From Macrothele yani (Eukaryota > Arthropoda > Arachnida > Araneae > Macrothelidae): a stretch of DNA of 64,000 nucleotides. This document shows positions 21,608 to 32,444 of the stretch, in pieces (the stretch's first letter is position 1; the number at the start of each line of letters is the position of its first letter). Where the stretch lies: positions 18,663,001-18,727,000 of the forward strand of contig CM077011.1 in the NCBI GenBank assembly GCA_039090855.1, read 5' to 3'. Made by a program: the position numbers and the translations under genes. The notes under the pieces were generated by a model. The model worked only from the letters and a program-made list of their open reading frames with translations. It was not told the DNA's origin and made no database searches.

Positions 21608-24018
21608 AGATGACACTGAATTATCGGGTGTAATAAGCACGTCTTTTGAATCAGTTCTGAGGCAAATTAAATTTATCAAAGCTATTCAAAGTCAATGGAA
21701 CGAGTATGGAAAACAATAGTATGTGACGGAAGAAAGTAGTTTTTCAATCGGGGTTTCAATCCCTCAGATATTGATGTAAACGGAATCGTGAGCTTACGCC
21801 CTATGGTTGCAGACTAGTGCGTTAAGAAAAACATGAATTTATATGAGAAACATTTCACACCGGAAACGCTCTCCAACATAGAAAGCATTTTTCAAATCGG
21901 ACTCTTAGAAACAGAGATATCGACAAAAATAAGACGTGACTTTACGTCTCCTGGTGGGAAAACTAATCATTATTTTAGGAAGAAAGTATTCCAAACGGTT
22001 TTTCCATGTGAGAGGTATCGCTCCAAGAAAAAAAAAAAATTTCGAGTTTTCAGGAACCCAGATTTTGCTACAAATACATCAGAAGCAGAAATTAACACTT
22101 ATGATCACTGGTGGCTAAACCATTCTTTACCAAACATTAGAAATTATGTTTAAAATATTTTTCATTAGGTCTTGTATGCGACACAGGAAGAATTTTTCAA
22201 ATCGGAGTTTTAGAAGCAGAAATAATGCAGAAAGCGCAATTAACCTTTGTGCCCCCTAGCGGAAAGTCTATGATTTACTTGAAAATTTTGAATTTATAGG
22301 AAAAACATTTCGCATTGGGAACACCGTCCAACAAAGAAGGAATTTTTCAAATCGGTCTCCTAGAAGTAGAGATATTGACAAAAATAAGATGTACATCTAC
22401 GCCCACTGGCGTAGAAACCATGCATTATTTCAAGAAGAAAATGTTCCTAAAACGTTTTTCGACATGAGTAGTGTCGGTCTACAAACGACGTTTTTTTCAA
22501 TCGAGAATTTGGAATCTCATATTTTGCTGCAAATACATCAGAAGCGGGAATTAAGACTTACGCCACCTGGTGGCCAAAACAATTTTTTACAAAAATTATA
22601 AATTATGTGCACAGGATTTCCCATCAGGAGCTGAATCTGGTGGTGAATTTTATACGCAACGGAATGAGTTATTAATAAAGTACATGCAGTGTAAAACATT
22701 ATAGGGGGAAAGTAATTTGCCTTTACGCCCCCTAGCGGTCCGTCTACGAATTACTTGAAAATTTTGAAATTATACGAAAAACAAGTCACAATGACACACT
22801 GTCCCACAAAGAAGGAGTTTTTCAAATCGGACTCCTAGAAGTAGAGATATTGACAAAAATGAGATATACATATACGCCCCTGGCGTAGAAACCATGCATT
22901 ATTTTAAGAACAAAATGTTTCTAAAAGGTTTATCAAAATGAGTACCATCGGTCTACAAACGACGTTTTTTTTCAATCGAGAATTTAAAAGCTCATATTTT
23001 GTTGCAAGTACATCAGAAGCGGAAATTAAGGTTTACGCCCCCTGGCGGCCAAACTATTTTTTTACAAAAATTGGAAATTATATGCAAACGATTTCCCATC
23101 GCGAGCTGTATCTGGTGCGGAAAGAAGTTTTCAAATTGGAGATTAAGAAGTAGAGATATAGGGGGAAACCCAATTTACCTTTACGCCCCCTAGCGGAAAG
23201 TCTATGAATTACTTGAAAATTTTGAAATTATATAAAAACATGTCACACTGGAAACACTATCCAACAAAGAAGAATTTTTTTCAAATCGGACTCTTAGAAG
23301 TAGAGATATTGACAAAAATAAGATATACATCTACGCCCCCTTGCGGAGAAACTGTGGAATATTTTAAGAAGAAAATATTCCGAAAATATTTATCAATGTG
23401 AGGGGCATCAGTCCACGAAATAATTTTTTCAATCAATATTTTAGAAGCTCAGATTTTATGGCAAATACGTCAGAAGCAAAAATTAACTCTTACGCTCCAT
23501 GGTGGCTACAGTATTGTTTACCAAAAATTTTAAATTATATGCAAAAGGTTTTCCATCAGGAGGTGTATCCGCTGGAAAAACAAAATTTCAAATCGGAGTT
23601 TTAGAAGAAGAGTTATCGGGAAAACTGTAATTTACTTTTACGCCCGTAGCGGAAAATCTATGCATAATTTGGAAAAGTAACTATATCTGAAATACTCTTC
23701 GACATAAATGAAATCGAAAGATACAATTATTTCTTCAATCGGATGTTTGGAAGCAAATATGTGGAATAAAACGATTTTTGAATTCGACGTTATCTGCATT
23801 TACGCCCCCTAGCGGCGATATTGTACATCGTAAATAAAAAACGAAATAAAGGATCATCATTCGCATATTTCAAGCTTCGCAATGCAAAAATAATTTTTCA
23901 AATCTGATCAACAGTTGCAGAGATATGGTGGGTACAGACGGACCGACGGACGGACGGACGGACGGACAAACCGGTAACATAAGCACGATCTTTTCTTTAC
24001 AAAAGACGTGCTAAAAAG
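21608..24018 (+). mobile_element. HINE-B copy 1: tandem-unit element with CTCF-like motif
   Basis: Fourteen units, each carrying a core like ACGCCCCCTAGCGG or ACGCCACCTGGTGG, start at about 21796, 21944, 22101, 22249, 22399, 22560, 22725, 22874, 23035, 23183, 23333, 23492, 23640 and 23802. The mean spacing is about 154 bp, with a three-unit higher-order pattern. An ACGG microsatellite (23936-23968) and a hairpin (AAGCACGATCTTTT / AAAAGACGTGCT, 23982-24012) form the 3' end. AGCACGTCTTTTG near the 5' end (about 21637) is the inverse of CAAAAGACGTGCT (24000-24012). Homology with copy 2 continues about 30 bp beyond the 5' inverted repeat. It is non-coding. The HINE/pearl (non-autonomous Helentron) assignment is inference from this plan. 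Confidence 0.75.
22648..22702 (+). repeat. 55-bp patch identical to 29169-29223 (inverted)
   Basis: Inside HINE-B copy 1 the expected unit sequence is replaced by 55 bp that match the reverse complement of 29169-29223 at 54 of 55 positions. The distant copy lies in AT-rich spacer. Neither the preceding nor the following base block of the unit is disturbed. Confidence 0.85.
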
Positions 24019-24059
24019 CGAAACACGTAAACAAAATGAGATTTACAAAAATTCTCACC

Positions 24060-24920
24060 ATGTCAGATAATACTTAGTTGGTTAATCTTTGGCGTTAATT
24101 ACGGCCTAGCAACGCCTTCCCATAGAGTGAACCAAGTTGTTTAGTTCTGCAGCTGTTATAATGTGAGACCATGATTGAATTATTGCTTCTGTTAATTGGG
24201 TTTATTGCTGGGTTTCTTTTAACTGACAAGTTTCTTTAGTTGGCTCCATAGATTTTCGATGGGGTTAAGGTCTGGGCTATTGTCAGGCAATTCCAGAAGT
24301 GGAATAAGATTAGCTTGAAACCAATTTTTGCGCACAGCAGTAACTTCATGGAGCTGAATCCCGTTGAAATATAAATGCTTCATTATCTTGGAGAAGATTA
24401 CGTGCGAAAGGCTTTATTTTGGGCTCAAGTATTTCATTCATGTATTTTTGGCCATTTATATTCCCATTAATCCCGCAAATTCTACCCACACCATTTGATG
24501 TCATACAACCCCAGATCATAACACTAACAGCGTGTTTCACGGTACATGTAATGAAATCAGGATGCAAATCTTCTCCGATTCTTCTCCTTACGCATTCTAC
24601 GCCATCACTACCAAACAGGGAGATTTTGGTCTCATCACTACAAATAACACTGTCCCATTGTTCCGCTGTCCAGGTATACACCAAGATGATTTTCTTCTAT
24701 CACCAAGGCGCAGCCTCTTAATTCTTCTATCATCACTTGCTGTTGTGCACCTTTCCCTGCCTTTACCAATCTGGTTTATTAGTGACTGAGTCTCCTTTAA
24801 CCTCTTCAAATATTTAGAAACGCCACCTTTGGTTACGTTTCCACCAATTTTTCTTCTAATTTCGTCATAACTGAAGCCTTGTTTACTCAATAGTACTATT
24901 TTACCTCGCTTTCAGGGTAA
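24060..24920 (-). pseudogene. Tc1-like transposase, frameshifted
   Basis: On the minus strand, 24890-24597 encodes an N-terminal helix-turn-helix region (KQGFSYDEIRRKIGGNVTKGGVSKYLKR) and a DRRIKRL.. linker. From 24684 to 24346 the catalytic core continues with TAEQWDSVICSDETKISLFG (first Asp), VMIWGCMTSNGVG and FQRDSAP (second Asp region). Further left a diverged SPDLNPIENLW-like block can be glimpsed near 24250-24290 in another frame. The gene has at least two frameshifts. The LINE and Tc1 neighbours are unrelated insertions. Confidence 0.85.
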
Positions 24921-25149
24921 CAAGTCAACTCTTTGAGCCATTTCTTTAATTTTATTACGTTTTACAAACTCACTAAATGAAAGAACAAAAAAATGAAATG
25001 CAAGGAGAAGTAAAACGTCATGAACTGGTAACGGATTTCTATCTATGCATGAAAAACTCATGTACATATCTCAAAACTACATTTAATACAAATGTAAAAA
25101 AAAAAAAGAATTACACTATCTATTTTTAATTGTGCTATACAAAATTACA

Positions 25150-25660
25150 CTTACTGTTTCGGATTGTATTTACTTCAAAAGAAGTGTAATGTAACGCATG
25201 CAATATATATATGAAGACGTACATAAACACTGGTTGCAATTGCTAAGGAACAATTGCATGCTAATTCAATGGGAGAGATTTGGTATAAAGGTTGGCAGAC
25301 TGAAATCAAAATGTCCTAAAAACTGATTTAGAATAATAAATTTCCTCATATACACATGGAAAATTTGTTAGAAACACATATTTTGATAATGATTTTTGAT
25401 TTTGTTAAGTGTTTGAAGCTCTTTAATTAGCAGCATAAACAAATATTTATAAGGGAAGCGCATCGAGATTTGCAGGCAAATTATATGCTTCTCTCCCATT
25501 GAAATAGCATGCACGTGTTCCTAATCAATGGTCAACCAGTGTACCTGCATATTGCAAACAAACCGTAGCGAATTCAACTTTTTTTTGGTCATATTCTGTT
25601 TCAGCATATCGAATTCATTAAGTAATTGCTATTTTTTCTCGGAACCATGAACTTCATCAA
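25150..25660. other. AT-rich spacer without recognisable gene
   Basis: No motifs or repeats of note were seen, apart from two copies of CAATTGCATG-like words. Confidence 0.5.
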
Positions 25661-25668
25661 ACACATTG

Positions 25669-25848
25669 TGTAACGTGCCAGGAGATGTGACGTACCTGCC
25701 AGAAGGACGCACACGACATAAAGGCAGATAGGAATCAGAATAAAACGTCCGCGTAGCTTAATTGGTAGAGTGACTTATTCCGGAATGAGGGGATCCGGGT
25801 TCGAATCCTGGCGTGGACAGAAATGACGGAGAAATTTACTTCGTTATA
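25669..25848 (+). mobile_element. Solo LTR of tRNA-bearing TRIM
   Basis: This is a 180-bp LTR that begins TGTAACG and ends CGTTATA (imperfect terminal inverted repeat). It is flanked by the perfect 4-bp target duplication ATTG (25665-25668 and 25849-25852). It aligns end to end with the four LTRs at 55863-56348 and 58625-59121. A solo LTR normally arises by recombination between the two LTRs of one insertion, with loss of the interior. It contains the tRNA-like module at 25747-25818. Confidence 0.93.
25747..25818 (+). tRNA. tRNA-like module inside solo LTR
   Basis: The 72-nt cloverleaf-like sequence has acceptor arms GTCCGCG and CGTGGAC (one G-T pair), an A box TAGCTTAATTGG and a B box GGTTCGAATCC. 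The anticodon stem is imperfect and carries an 8-nt self-complementary loop, TTCCGGAA, so no normal anticodon can be assigned. It is probably a polymerase III promoter module rather than a translating tRNA. Confidence 0.6.
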
Positions 25849-26015
25849 ATTGTTGTCCAGTGTTATCTACAAAGCGTACTTGCTTCCTTGAGTTTTTGCT
25901 CGTAAGATTTCCACCCAAGAAAGGTTTAAGCGGAGATAAGTTGTTTTCAAGGGCTGTACTCTTCCTTAATAAAGGCGATGTATAGAAGGGCGTGTCTATA
26001 AACATTTATGGATAA

Positions 26016-26549
26016 GTGTGTAAAGAGTTGGACATGGTTAAAACTGCCAGACAGGGAATACATGCCGACATCGCAACAGAATGCCTAGCACTACCGAAGC
26101 AGCTGGTGCACATCGTTGAGGGAGGAACAGATGAACTTATTTTTAAAGGACAGCTCTTATATTCCGGAACTACCACCTTAAAATACCCTCCGAAGCACGG
26201 CGGGCTTTTAGGAGTCAGAAATGGAAACCTTTTAGCGGGTGGGCAATTTCTAGTGGATCAAAAGGGGCTGGTCAAGGTGTTTCTAACCCGATTCCGATCC
26301 GGTTTTATTTCCGTTTTATTTTTTGGAAAGAGAAAAATAATTTTCCCAAAGAAAAATGCGCACTGTGGAATTTTGTGCCCCAAAACTGAAAAATGGTTTG
26401 TCATGCAATATGAAGGAAGAGTGTCCTCAGAAGAAAAAAGTGTCACTTCCTTCTCAAGGGGAAATGATAAAAACAACATCGCATTTTGGACACTTTCAAC
26501 TCACCATTGTGAAAATTCGCGTTTCTCTGAAACACGTTCTGAAGCTTGA
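26016..26549 (+). other. 177-codon open frame, unknown, probably not a gene
   Basis: The frame is open for 177 codons but shows no recognisable domain. Its second half is dominated by Phe, Lys and Ser from low-complexity A/T runs, and no convincing splice or promoter signals were seen. Confidence 0.15.
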
Positions 26550-26865
26550 TATACTATCAAGAAAGCAGCAGAAACTGAAATTAAACATAAAACGAGTTGC
26601 TTAATTCAAACATTTTGACTGTAGCGCCATCAAAATTAGAAGGAACATCCTTAACATTACTGCGGACGGACTTTGTGCCTCTCGCAGATGTTTTTGAAAA
26701 CATCTGTAAAAGAGGTAGATTATGTCTTGCAAATAAAGGACGACAGGTTCAGTACTTCCTGTAAGTAAGTGATTAAAGTATATGTTCCTGTAACACATTT
26801 GTTTGATTTCCGTATAACCTAAGATATCCATTGCGGAGAGACTTTTCAACCGTCCTGTGTATATA

Positions 26866-28090
26866 CACTGAAGTGCCAGAAAAACTGGCACACCATTCTA
26901 ATACTTGGTAGGTCCCCCACGGGAGTGCAGGACTGCAGACATTCGACGGGGCATAGACTCCACTAGCTTCTGGAAATATGCTGTAGGTAATGCACACCAT
27001 ACTTCCTGCAGAGCGTTCCACAAATCAGGTGGATACCGATGTCTCGGATTCCTGGGTTCGATTGTGCGTTGCATGGCATCCCTCATATGTTCTATCACGT
27101 TCAGATCTTGGAACTTGGGTGGGAATAGTTTGGCAACACCCCAAACTCAAATGAATGCTCCTCTAACCATACTGTGACGTCCCGACACTTGTGTGGAGGT
27201 GCATTGCTTTGTTGGAACAGGCCGAATCCATCAGCATGAATGCAGGACATGAGCGGGTGTACCTAGTCAGAAAGGATGCGCACTTAGGGTTGGCAGGTTA
27301 CAGACGTTTGTAGACGTACCAGGGATTCCAGTGAAGTCCAGCTAAACACACTCCATACCATTATGGACTTCCCACCAGCGGGTACAGTTCCCTGTTGGCA
27401 GGTGGGATCCATGGCTTCATGGGGTTTGCGCCACACACGAATCCTTCCATTTGCCCGATACATTTGGAAACGCGACTCGTCAGACTAGGCTACTTCTTTC
27501 CAGTCATCAAGTGTCCAGTGGCGGTGTTGCCGTGCCAAAGCGAGGCGTATAGCTTTGTGTCGTGCACCCATCAAGGGGACTCGAGTTGGGCGTCGGCTCC
27601 CAAAGCTCATATCGTACAGGGTACGTTGCACAGGCCGGACACTGATGCTTATTGAAGCTCCAGCATTGAATTCCGATGATACCTGCTAGAGTGTTGCACG
27701 CCTATCGCGTGAAATGATTCTTGACTGCCGACGATGGTCACGTTCACCCAATGTTTTTTTACGGCCACACTGGTATCGTAGGTTCGAGGTTTTGCCGGAA
27801 TTCTTGTAGTCAAGGCATACCCTTGCAATGGCCGTCCGTGTAAATACGAACTTCGTTTTTACCTCCAAAATACTATGTCCCATCTCACGAGTGGCAACTA
27901 TAACACCGCGTTGAAAATCGCTTAAATCGTTATTACTTGTCATTCTCATGCCGACCATAACTCTGGCAGCTGGCAAGGATGTCTATCGCTTTATATACGC
28001 ACTGGCGGACGCAACCGAATACGGGTATAGTGGACGTTACTAGGTATTTCGCATAAGATCGTTTGTACCAGTTTTTCTGGTACTTCAGTG
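26866..28090 (-). mobile_element. Tc1-type element with TIRs, 1225 bp, degenerate transposase
   Basis: The TIRs begin CACTGAAGTGCCAGAAAAAC on the left; on the right, the inverse CAGTTTTTCTGGTACTTCAG and TG end at 28090. Both are flanked by TA (26864-26865 and 28091-28092). On the minus strand, 27976-27686 encodes an N-terminal DLSDFQRGVIVATREMGHS helix region. The far end at 27098-26898 encodes LWNALQEVW and LVESMPRRMSAVLHSRGGPT, the usual Tc1 C-terminus. The catalytic middle is spread over several frames. A solitary right end of the same family lies at 14969-14999. Confidence 0.88.
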
Positions 28091-28114
28091 TACATTATAG
28101 TTTAAAGCAGACTT

Positions 28115-28255
28115 GTCTTGGTCGAGTCCGGGTCAGTTACAAATCTCGGTTGGGTTTGGATCGGGTCCAATTATGTGACGTACGTGTCCGGGTGGGATCC
28201 GGGTCCAATTACGTGACGTACGTGTCCGGGTGGGATCCGGGACCACAATTTTTGA
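28115..28255. repeat. Short GC-richer tandem repeat
   Basis: Two to three copies of a ~47-bp unit contain GTGACGTACGTGTCCGGGTG and GGATCCGGGTCCAATTA, immediately beside the right end of the Tc1 element. Confidence 0.8.
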
Positions 28256-28259
28256 CCCG

Positions 28260-29790
28260 TTTCCAACTGTGTTAGTGGTGCGAGAGATCAGGCCGAGTTT
28301 GAACTGTCACACAAAGGAACGGCAGCCTGCTGCTCCAACCACTACGATCGCGGAATCTAGAAATATTAATAACGTTCCAACCAGACAATAAATATCGCTT
28401 ATTTTTTATATCCTTTCAGCGGTGCAATTGCATTCATTAATTTATAGCATAAAGAAATTTACGGATATCTAATAAATCTATTAGTATCATCCCCTCATTG
28501 GTTTGCATATAACGTTTCCAGAATACTAAATAAACAAATATGCCTAATAACAAATAAACAGAAATAGATTGCAATATATTTTAAGTTCAAAACAAAAATA
28601 AAATACCTGAAACGTTAAGAAAGAAGCATGTGTTCTGGCTACACTTCCGCACATTTTGAATAAAATAATACAGAACTCAATTTATCAAAAATGATAGAGT
28701 GTTGCTTCAACTCTACGTCAGATTAATGCACATTCTGAGAACTGTTGTTACAATGTATGAACTGAAAGCTGTTTGAAGTACATACGCAAACTTTGCTGTC
28801 TCTCAATTATTCATTTCCTTGTCAGCAAACGCCATTTAAAAGTGCCAACAAAAAAAACACAGGCGCACATATATGAGGCCTTCAACTAAAATTCAGTGAA
28901 AAAGCGAATGGAAAATAATTATAAGCATCACGCAAAAGAAGAGATACAAATAGTAACTGTGAGCAACTGAAGGAAGCTCTTGAAAAAAGCTGTGATTAAT
29001 CAATCTGTGATCTGTAATTTTTCATGTTACCGTGACGTACAAAATGCAAAGATTGGTTTTACAATACTCCTAACTCAGCAGTTTCACACACTTCCGCTGA
29101 AGAAATGCACATACTAATTACATTCTTTAGCAATTAAAAGTAATAAAAAAACCGTTTCTTTGGAGTAAATAATGTTTTACACTGCATGTACTTTATTAAT
29201 AACTCATTCTGTTGCGTATAAAAGTGTGAATGAATTTACTCAATTTTAATTTCTTGTGCTATTCGTAAAAAAACTTAAACTTGAGTTTTGATGCTTTTTA
29301 TCTGAGGGAAACAAAGTGATTTATTACCGCTGATTACTAAACACTTTGGCGCATGCAATTTTTAATCAACCATTTCCTGCTACAGTCGAACAGAATACTT
29401 TTGCTGATATTACACGAAAATTCAAAATTAATAAAACGGTTCCCCAGTTGTATTTCATGATAGTGATTTATCATGTTGTGACAATCTAAAAAAAAACAAA
29501 TATTTCGACTTAATTTTACGAAATTTGATTTTAAACTAATCACTAACATCAACGAAAAGTTTTCACATATAAATATGCACAATTAAAAATCATATTTATT
29601 AACAAAAAAAACATCCATTGCTACAATAATGCCTCTTTTACATCGGGAGGAGTAGTTGGGGATAATGACCATCACACTGTACAGAATTATTTGAAATTCA
29701 AGAACAACTTTTCGTCATTTCTTTCATGAATTAACGAAGTATATTTATGATACAACTCTTTCCGTGAAATGACGGAAAGAAACCTGAATT
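28260..29790. other. AT-rich spacer without recognisable gene
   Basis: Only AT-rich, low-complexity frames are visible. The source-like copy of the 55-bp patch found in HINE-B lies at 29169-29223. Confidence 0.55.
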
Positions 29791-29799
29791 TCACGGATT

Positions 29800-30120
29800 T
29801 TTTGTACCAAGGGAAAATTCTGAATTTTCAGAAACCTTTCCGCAGTTTCTTTCTTATATTGACGGTAATTATCGTTTTAAAGGTGTGTTAACGGGAAAGT
29901 CTGAATTTTCAGAAACATTTCCGCAGTTTCTTTCTTATATTGATGGCAAATTACCGGTTTACAGGTGTGTTAACGGAACATTCTGAATTTTCAGAAACCT
30001 TTCCGCAGTTTCTTATATTGACGTTAAATTGCCGGTTTAGAGGTGTGTTAACGGACAATTCTGAATTTTCAAAAAACCTTTCCGCAATTCCTTTCGTATA
30101 TTAACGGAAAATCTCCGTTC
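29800..30120. repeat. Tandem repeat, about four units of ~80-90 bp
   Basis: The words CTGAATTTTCAGAAAC, TTTCCGCAGTTTC and AGGTGTGTTAACGG recur with starts near 29811, 29901, 29983 and 30061. CTGAATTTTCAG is itself palindromic. Confidence 0.85.
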
Positions 30121-31170
30121 TCACTTTTCCGGTATCCGTATGACGAGAAATTGCCGGTAATATGAGCGATTGGTGAGAATACTTGAGGTTTGCTTAACTT
30201 TTAAATTTAAATCGTCTGTCGAATTTTGCAGTTCCGTAGCGAGATCGGAATATTGTGGATAGCATATATATCGCATGAATTTTGTTAATTGTGGCACAAG
30301 ATATTTCTTTTCCTCTCCCCTATTTTGTGCACCAGCTATTTAGTATTTATATTGCGTTTCTGTAAGAAATCAGGTACTTAACTTATTGTGCAGATGGTTA
30401 TACGATGTCTGTTTATCAGTCTTTGGACAACTTAAAATAAAAGCTATTATAGCTATCAAGCGTAAATTTTACATTTAGGAGCTTTTTTTTGTTGAAATAC
30501 TATAAAAAATACATTTCACCTTTTTTAAAGATAACTGAACGTCCTTGTCAGTTTAAAAAAATAAAGTTACAAAGCATTGTGTTGCTTCGAAAAATACCGA
30601 TCAGAAATGCTTGATTTGTGAAAAGTCATCCTACAAAAAAAGTAAATTATTACAAACCAATTCAGAAAAAAAAATAAGCAGCAACAGAAAATTAAATGAC
30701 GCAAATTGTTTTATGATGTACGTGACTCGCGTTACCTCGGGCCTGCGGGTCAGTTGTTAAAGGCGTGCGTTACTTGTTCACACGGCCCTGGTTCAACTCT
30801 TACTGCAGCGGAACGATTATTCGGGGGAAAGGGCTCAAAAATGCAGGCTGCGAACTTTCAGTTTCAATACGGTAAAACCTGAAATGGATTTTTCTGAAAT
30901 AAACGGAATTTGTGAGTACGGAAAATCTGTGGCACTTTTAAAAAGGGAAATTTTTGAAAAAACGAACACCGACCGGAAACTTTGCTGCACGTTAGTTTCA
31001 GAAATTTTCCGTGAATTCACACCATTTGTACTTTACAGTGTAAAATCGGCTGTGGGGTCCATGAGCAGTACATAGGTATCATAAAATTGTACTCTGAGAT
31101 TCAGAGCTTAGCTCCACAAAACATCGTATCCACCAGATAAATATTTAAATGCTTATTTACTTATTGTTGC
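30120..31170. other. Spacer; tRNA-like relic near 30732-30800
   Basis: No coding family was seen. At 30732-30800 (+) a GGGTCAGTTGTTAAAGGC A-box-like segment is followed about 35 nt later by GGTTCAACTC, a B-box-like word, with weak arms. It is best read as a tRNA pseudogene or SINE relic. Confidence 0.35.
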
Positions 31171-31179
31171 CGTATCAAA

Positions 31180-31740
31180 CGTCTCCATTTACAGAGATCT
31201 TAGCACACAGCTCGAGCTCACTGCCATCTATCACACGTCGTATACAAGACTTTCTGTACTTCATACTCATAATCTGTTTCTCAGGCAGACACTCTTGAAT
31301 TTGGTCCTCCCATGATTTTCTTGGCCTTACTCTGCTTTTATTTCCTGCCACTTGGGCTGAAAAATATTTTCTTAGTAAGCATCTCATCACTCATTCTCTC
31401 AACGTGGCCAAACAACATAAGAATATTAGTCTCCATCTTACTGACAACATTTCGCCTTACAGTACACAACTGCAACATCAGAGTACGAACAATAACACTT
31501 TCATTCACAGCCATTCGGGATTCTCTTGAGAACCCATCATTCCTGAGGCAGCTATTATTTTCAATGAAGAATTCAGTCGCTTAAAAATTTCACCATCTAC
31601 TTTGTTCTCTCTGTCAAACATATTTCCTAAATACACAACTTGTTTACCTGGTCAATCACTGTGCCATTTAGACTTATCTTGCATACAGTACTAACAGTTC
31701 CTCCCTGAAAATCCATTACTTCGGTTTTTCCCTTAATTAT
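31180..31740 (-). pseudogene. LINE reverse transcriptase C-terminal fragment (second clade)
   Basis: On the minus strand, scattered frames give KTEVMDFQGG, an LNGTVIDQVN segment, a KVDGEIFKRL-like segment and, at 31390-31175, MMRCLLRKYF...SRVRPRKSWEDQIQECL. This order (palm end, thumb, 'R-W-DQI' tail) is typical of the C-terminal part of LINE RTs, but it differs from the RTE-like copies in this window. It has many stops and frameshifts. Confidence 0.6.
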
Positions 31741-31745
31741 ACCAA

Positions 31746-32236
31746 CCAAACAGAAATCACCGCCCTTTCCACGTTAATCAGAGAGTCTCCGAAAAAATTA
31801 TCATCGGCCGCCAACGAGAATCGAACCCAGGGTCTTCCAGTTACGCGCCGGGCATGCTACCACTGCACCACAGCGGCCTCGAATTCTCCAGACTCACATG
31901 TGATTAACTGCCAAACTACATGGATAGTAGTTTCATGGAGCCCCGCACAATGCTGGGGTTCACCAAAGGTGGAGATTCGCCTCCTTGTTATTTGTTCAGT
32001 TGCTGCTTTCCATCTTTGGTGAATCCTCGGCATTCCGCGGGGTTTCATGAAGCAACCTGCCATGTAGTTTGGCAGTTAATCACATGTGAGTCTGGAGAAT
32101 TATAGGCCACTGTGGTGCAGTGGTAGCATGCCCGGCGCGTAACTACAAGACCCTAGGTTCGATTCCCGGTGGCGGCCGATGACAATTTTTTCGAGACTCA
32201 CTTATTAACGTGGATAAAGCGGTGATTTCTGTTTGG
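31746..32236. repeat. Foldback palindrome with divergent tRNA-like modules (FB1)
   Basis: The two halves are inverted copies over nearly the whole 490 bp; the outer end CCAAACAGAAATCACCGC recurs inverted at 32219-32236. Each arm carries a tRNA-like module: minus strand about 31805-31878 and plus strand about 32104-32178, with GGTTCGATTCCC-type B boxes and a GTGGTGCAGTGGTAGCAT D-arm. The acceptor arms GGCCGCT and TGGCGGCC pair in the left copy. The modules point away from each other, and the centre (31920-32060) is a more diverged palindrome. Confidence 0.85.
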
Positions 32237-32444
32237 CGTTCCTAATCCACGTTGAGTGTTTAAATTAATTACCTTATTTATACTCAGTTTCAGTTTCGTA
32301 CAAACTTCGTACATCCGGGACTACATAATCCGAAACTCACCTTTGCTCTGTGAGAATTTTATTTTCCGCCTTTTTTCTATCTCATATGTCCTTCAAGAAT
32401 GTTTTTCCATTTTTCCAAAAAGTCAGTTTGGGCCTTTTCGGTTT

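Noticed and set aside
23936..23968. ACGG tract as an ordinary isolated microsatellite
   Set aside because: Its constant position beside the hairpin end in both HINE families shows that it is part of the element.
25747..25818. Functional host tRNA gene
   Set aside because: It lies inside an LTR with a target-site duplication, has an 8-nt anticodon loop and an imperfect anticodon stem, and recurs in all LTRs of the family.
26016..26549. 177-codon frame as a host gene
   Set aside because: No domain, low-complexity second half, no splice or promoter support.
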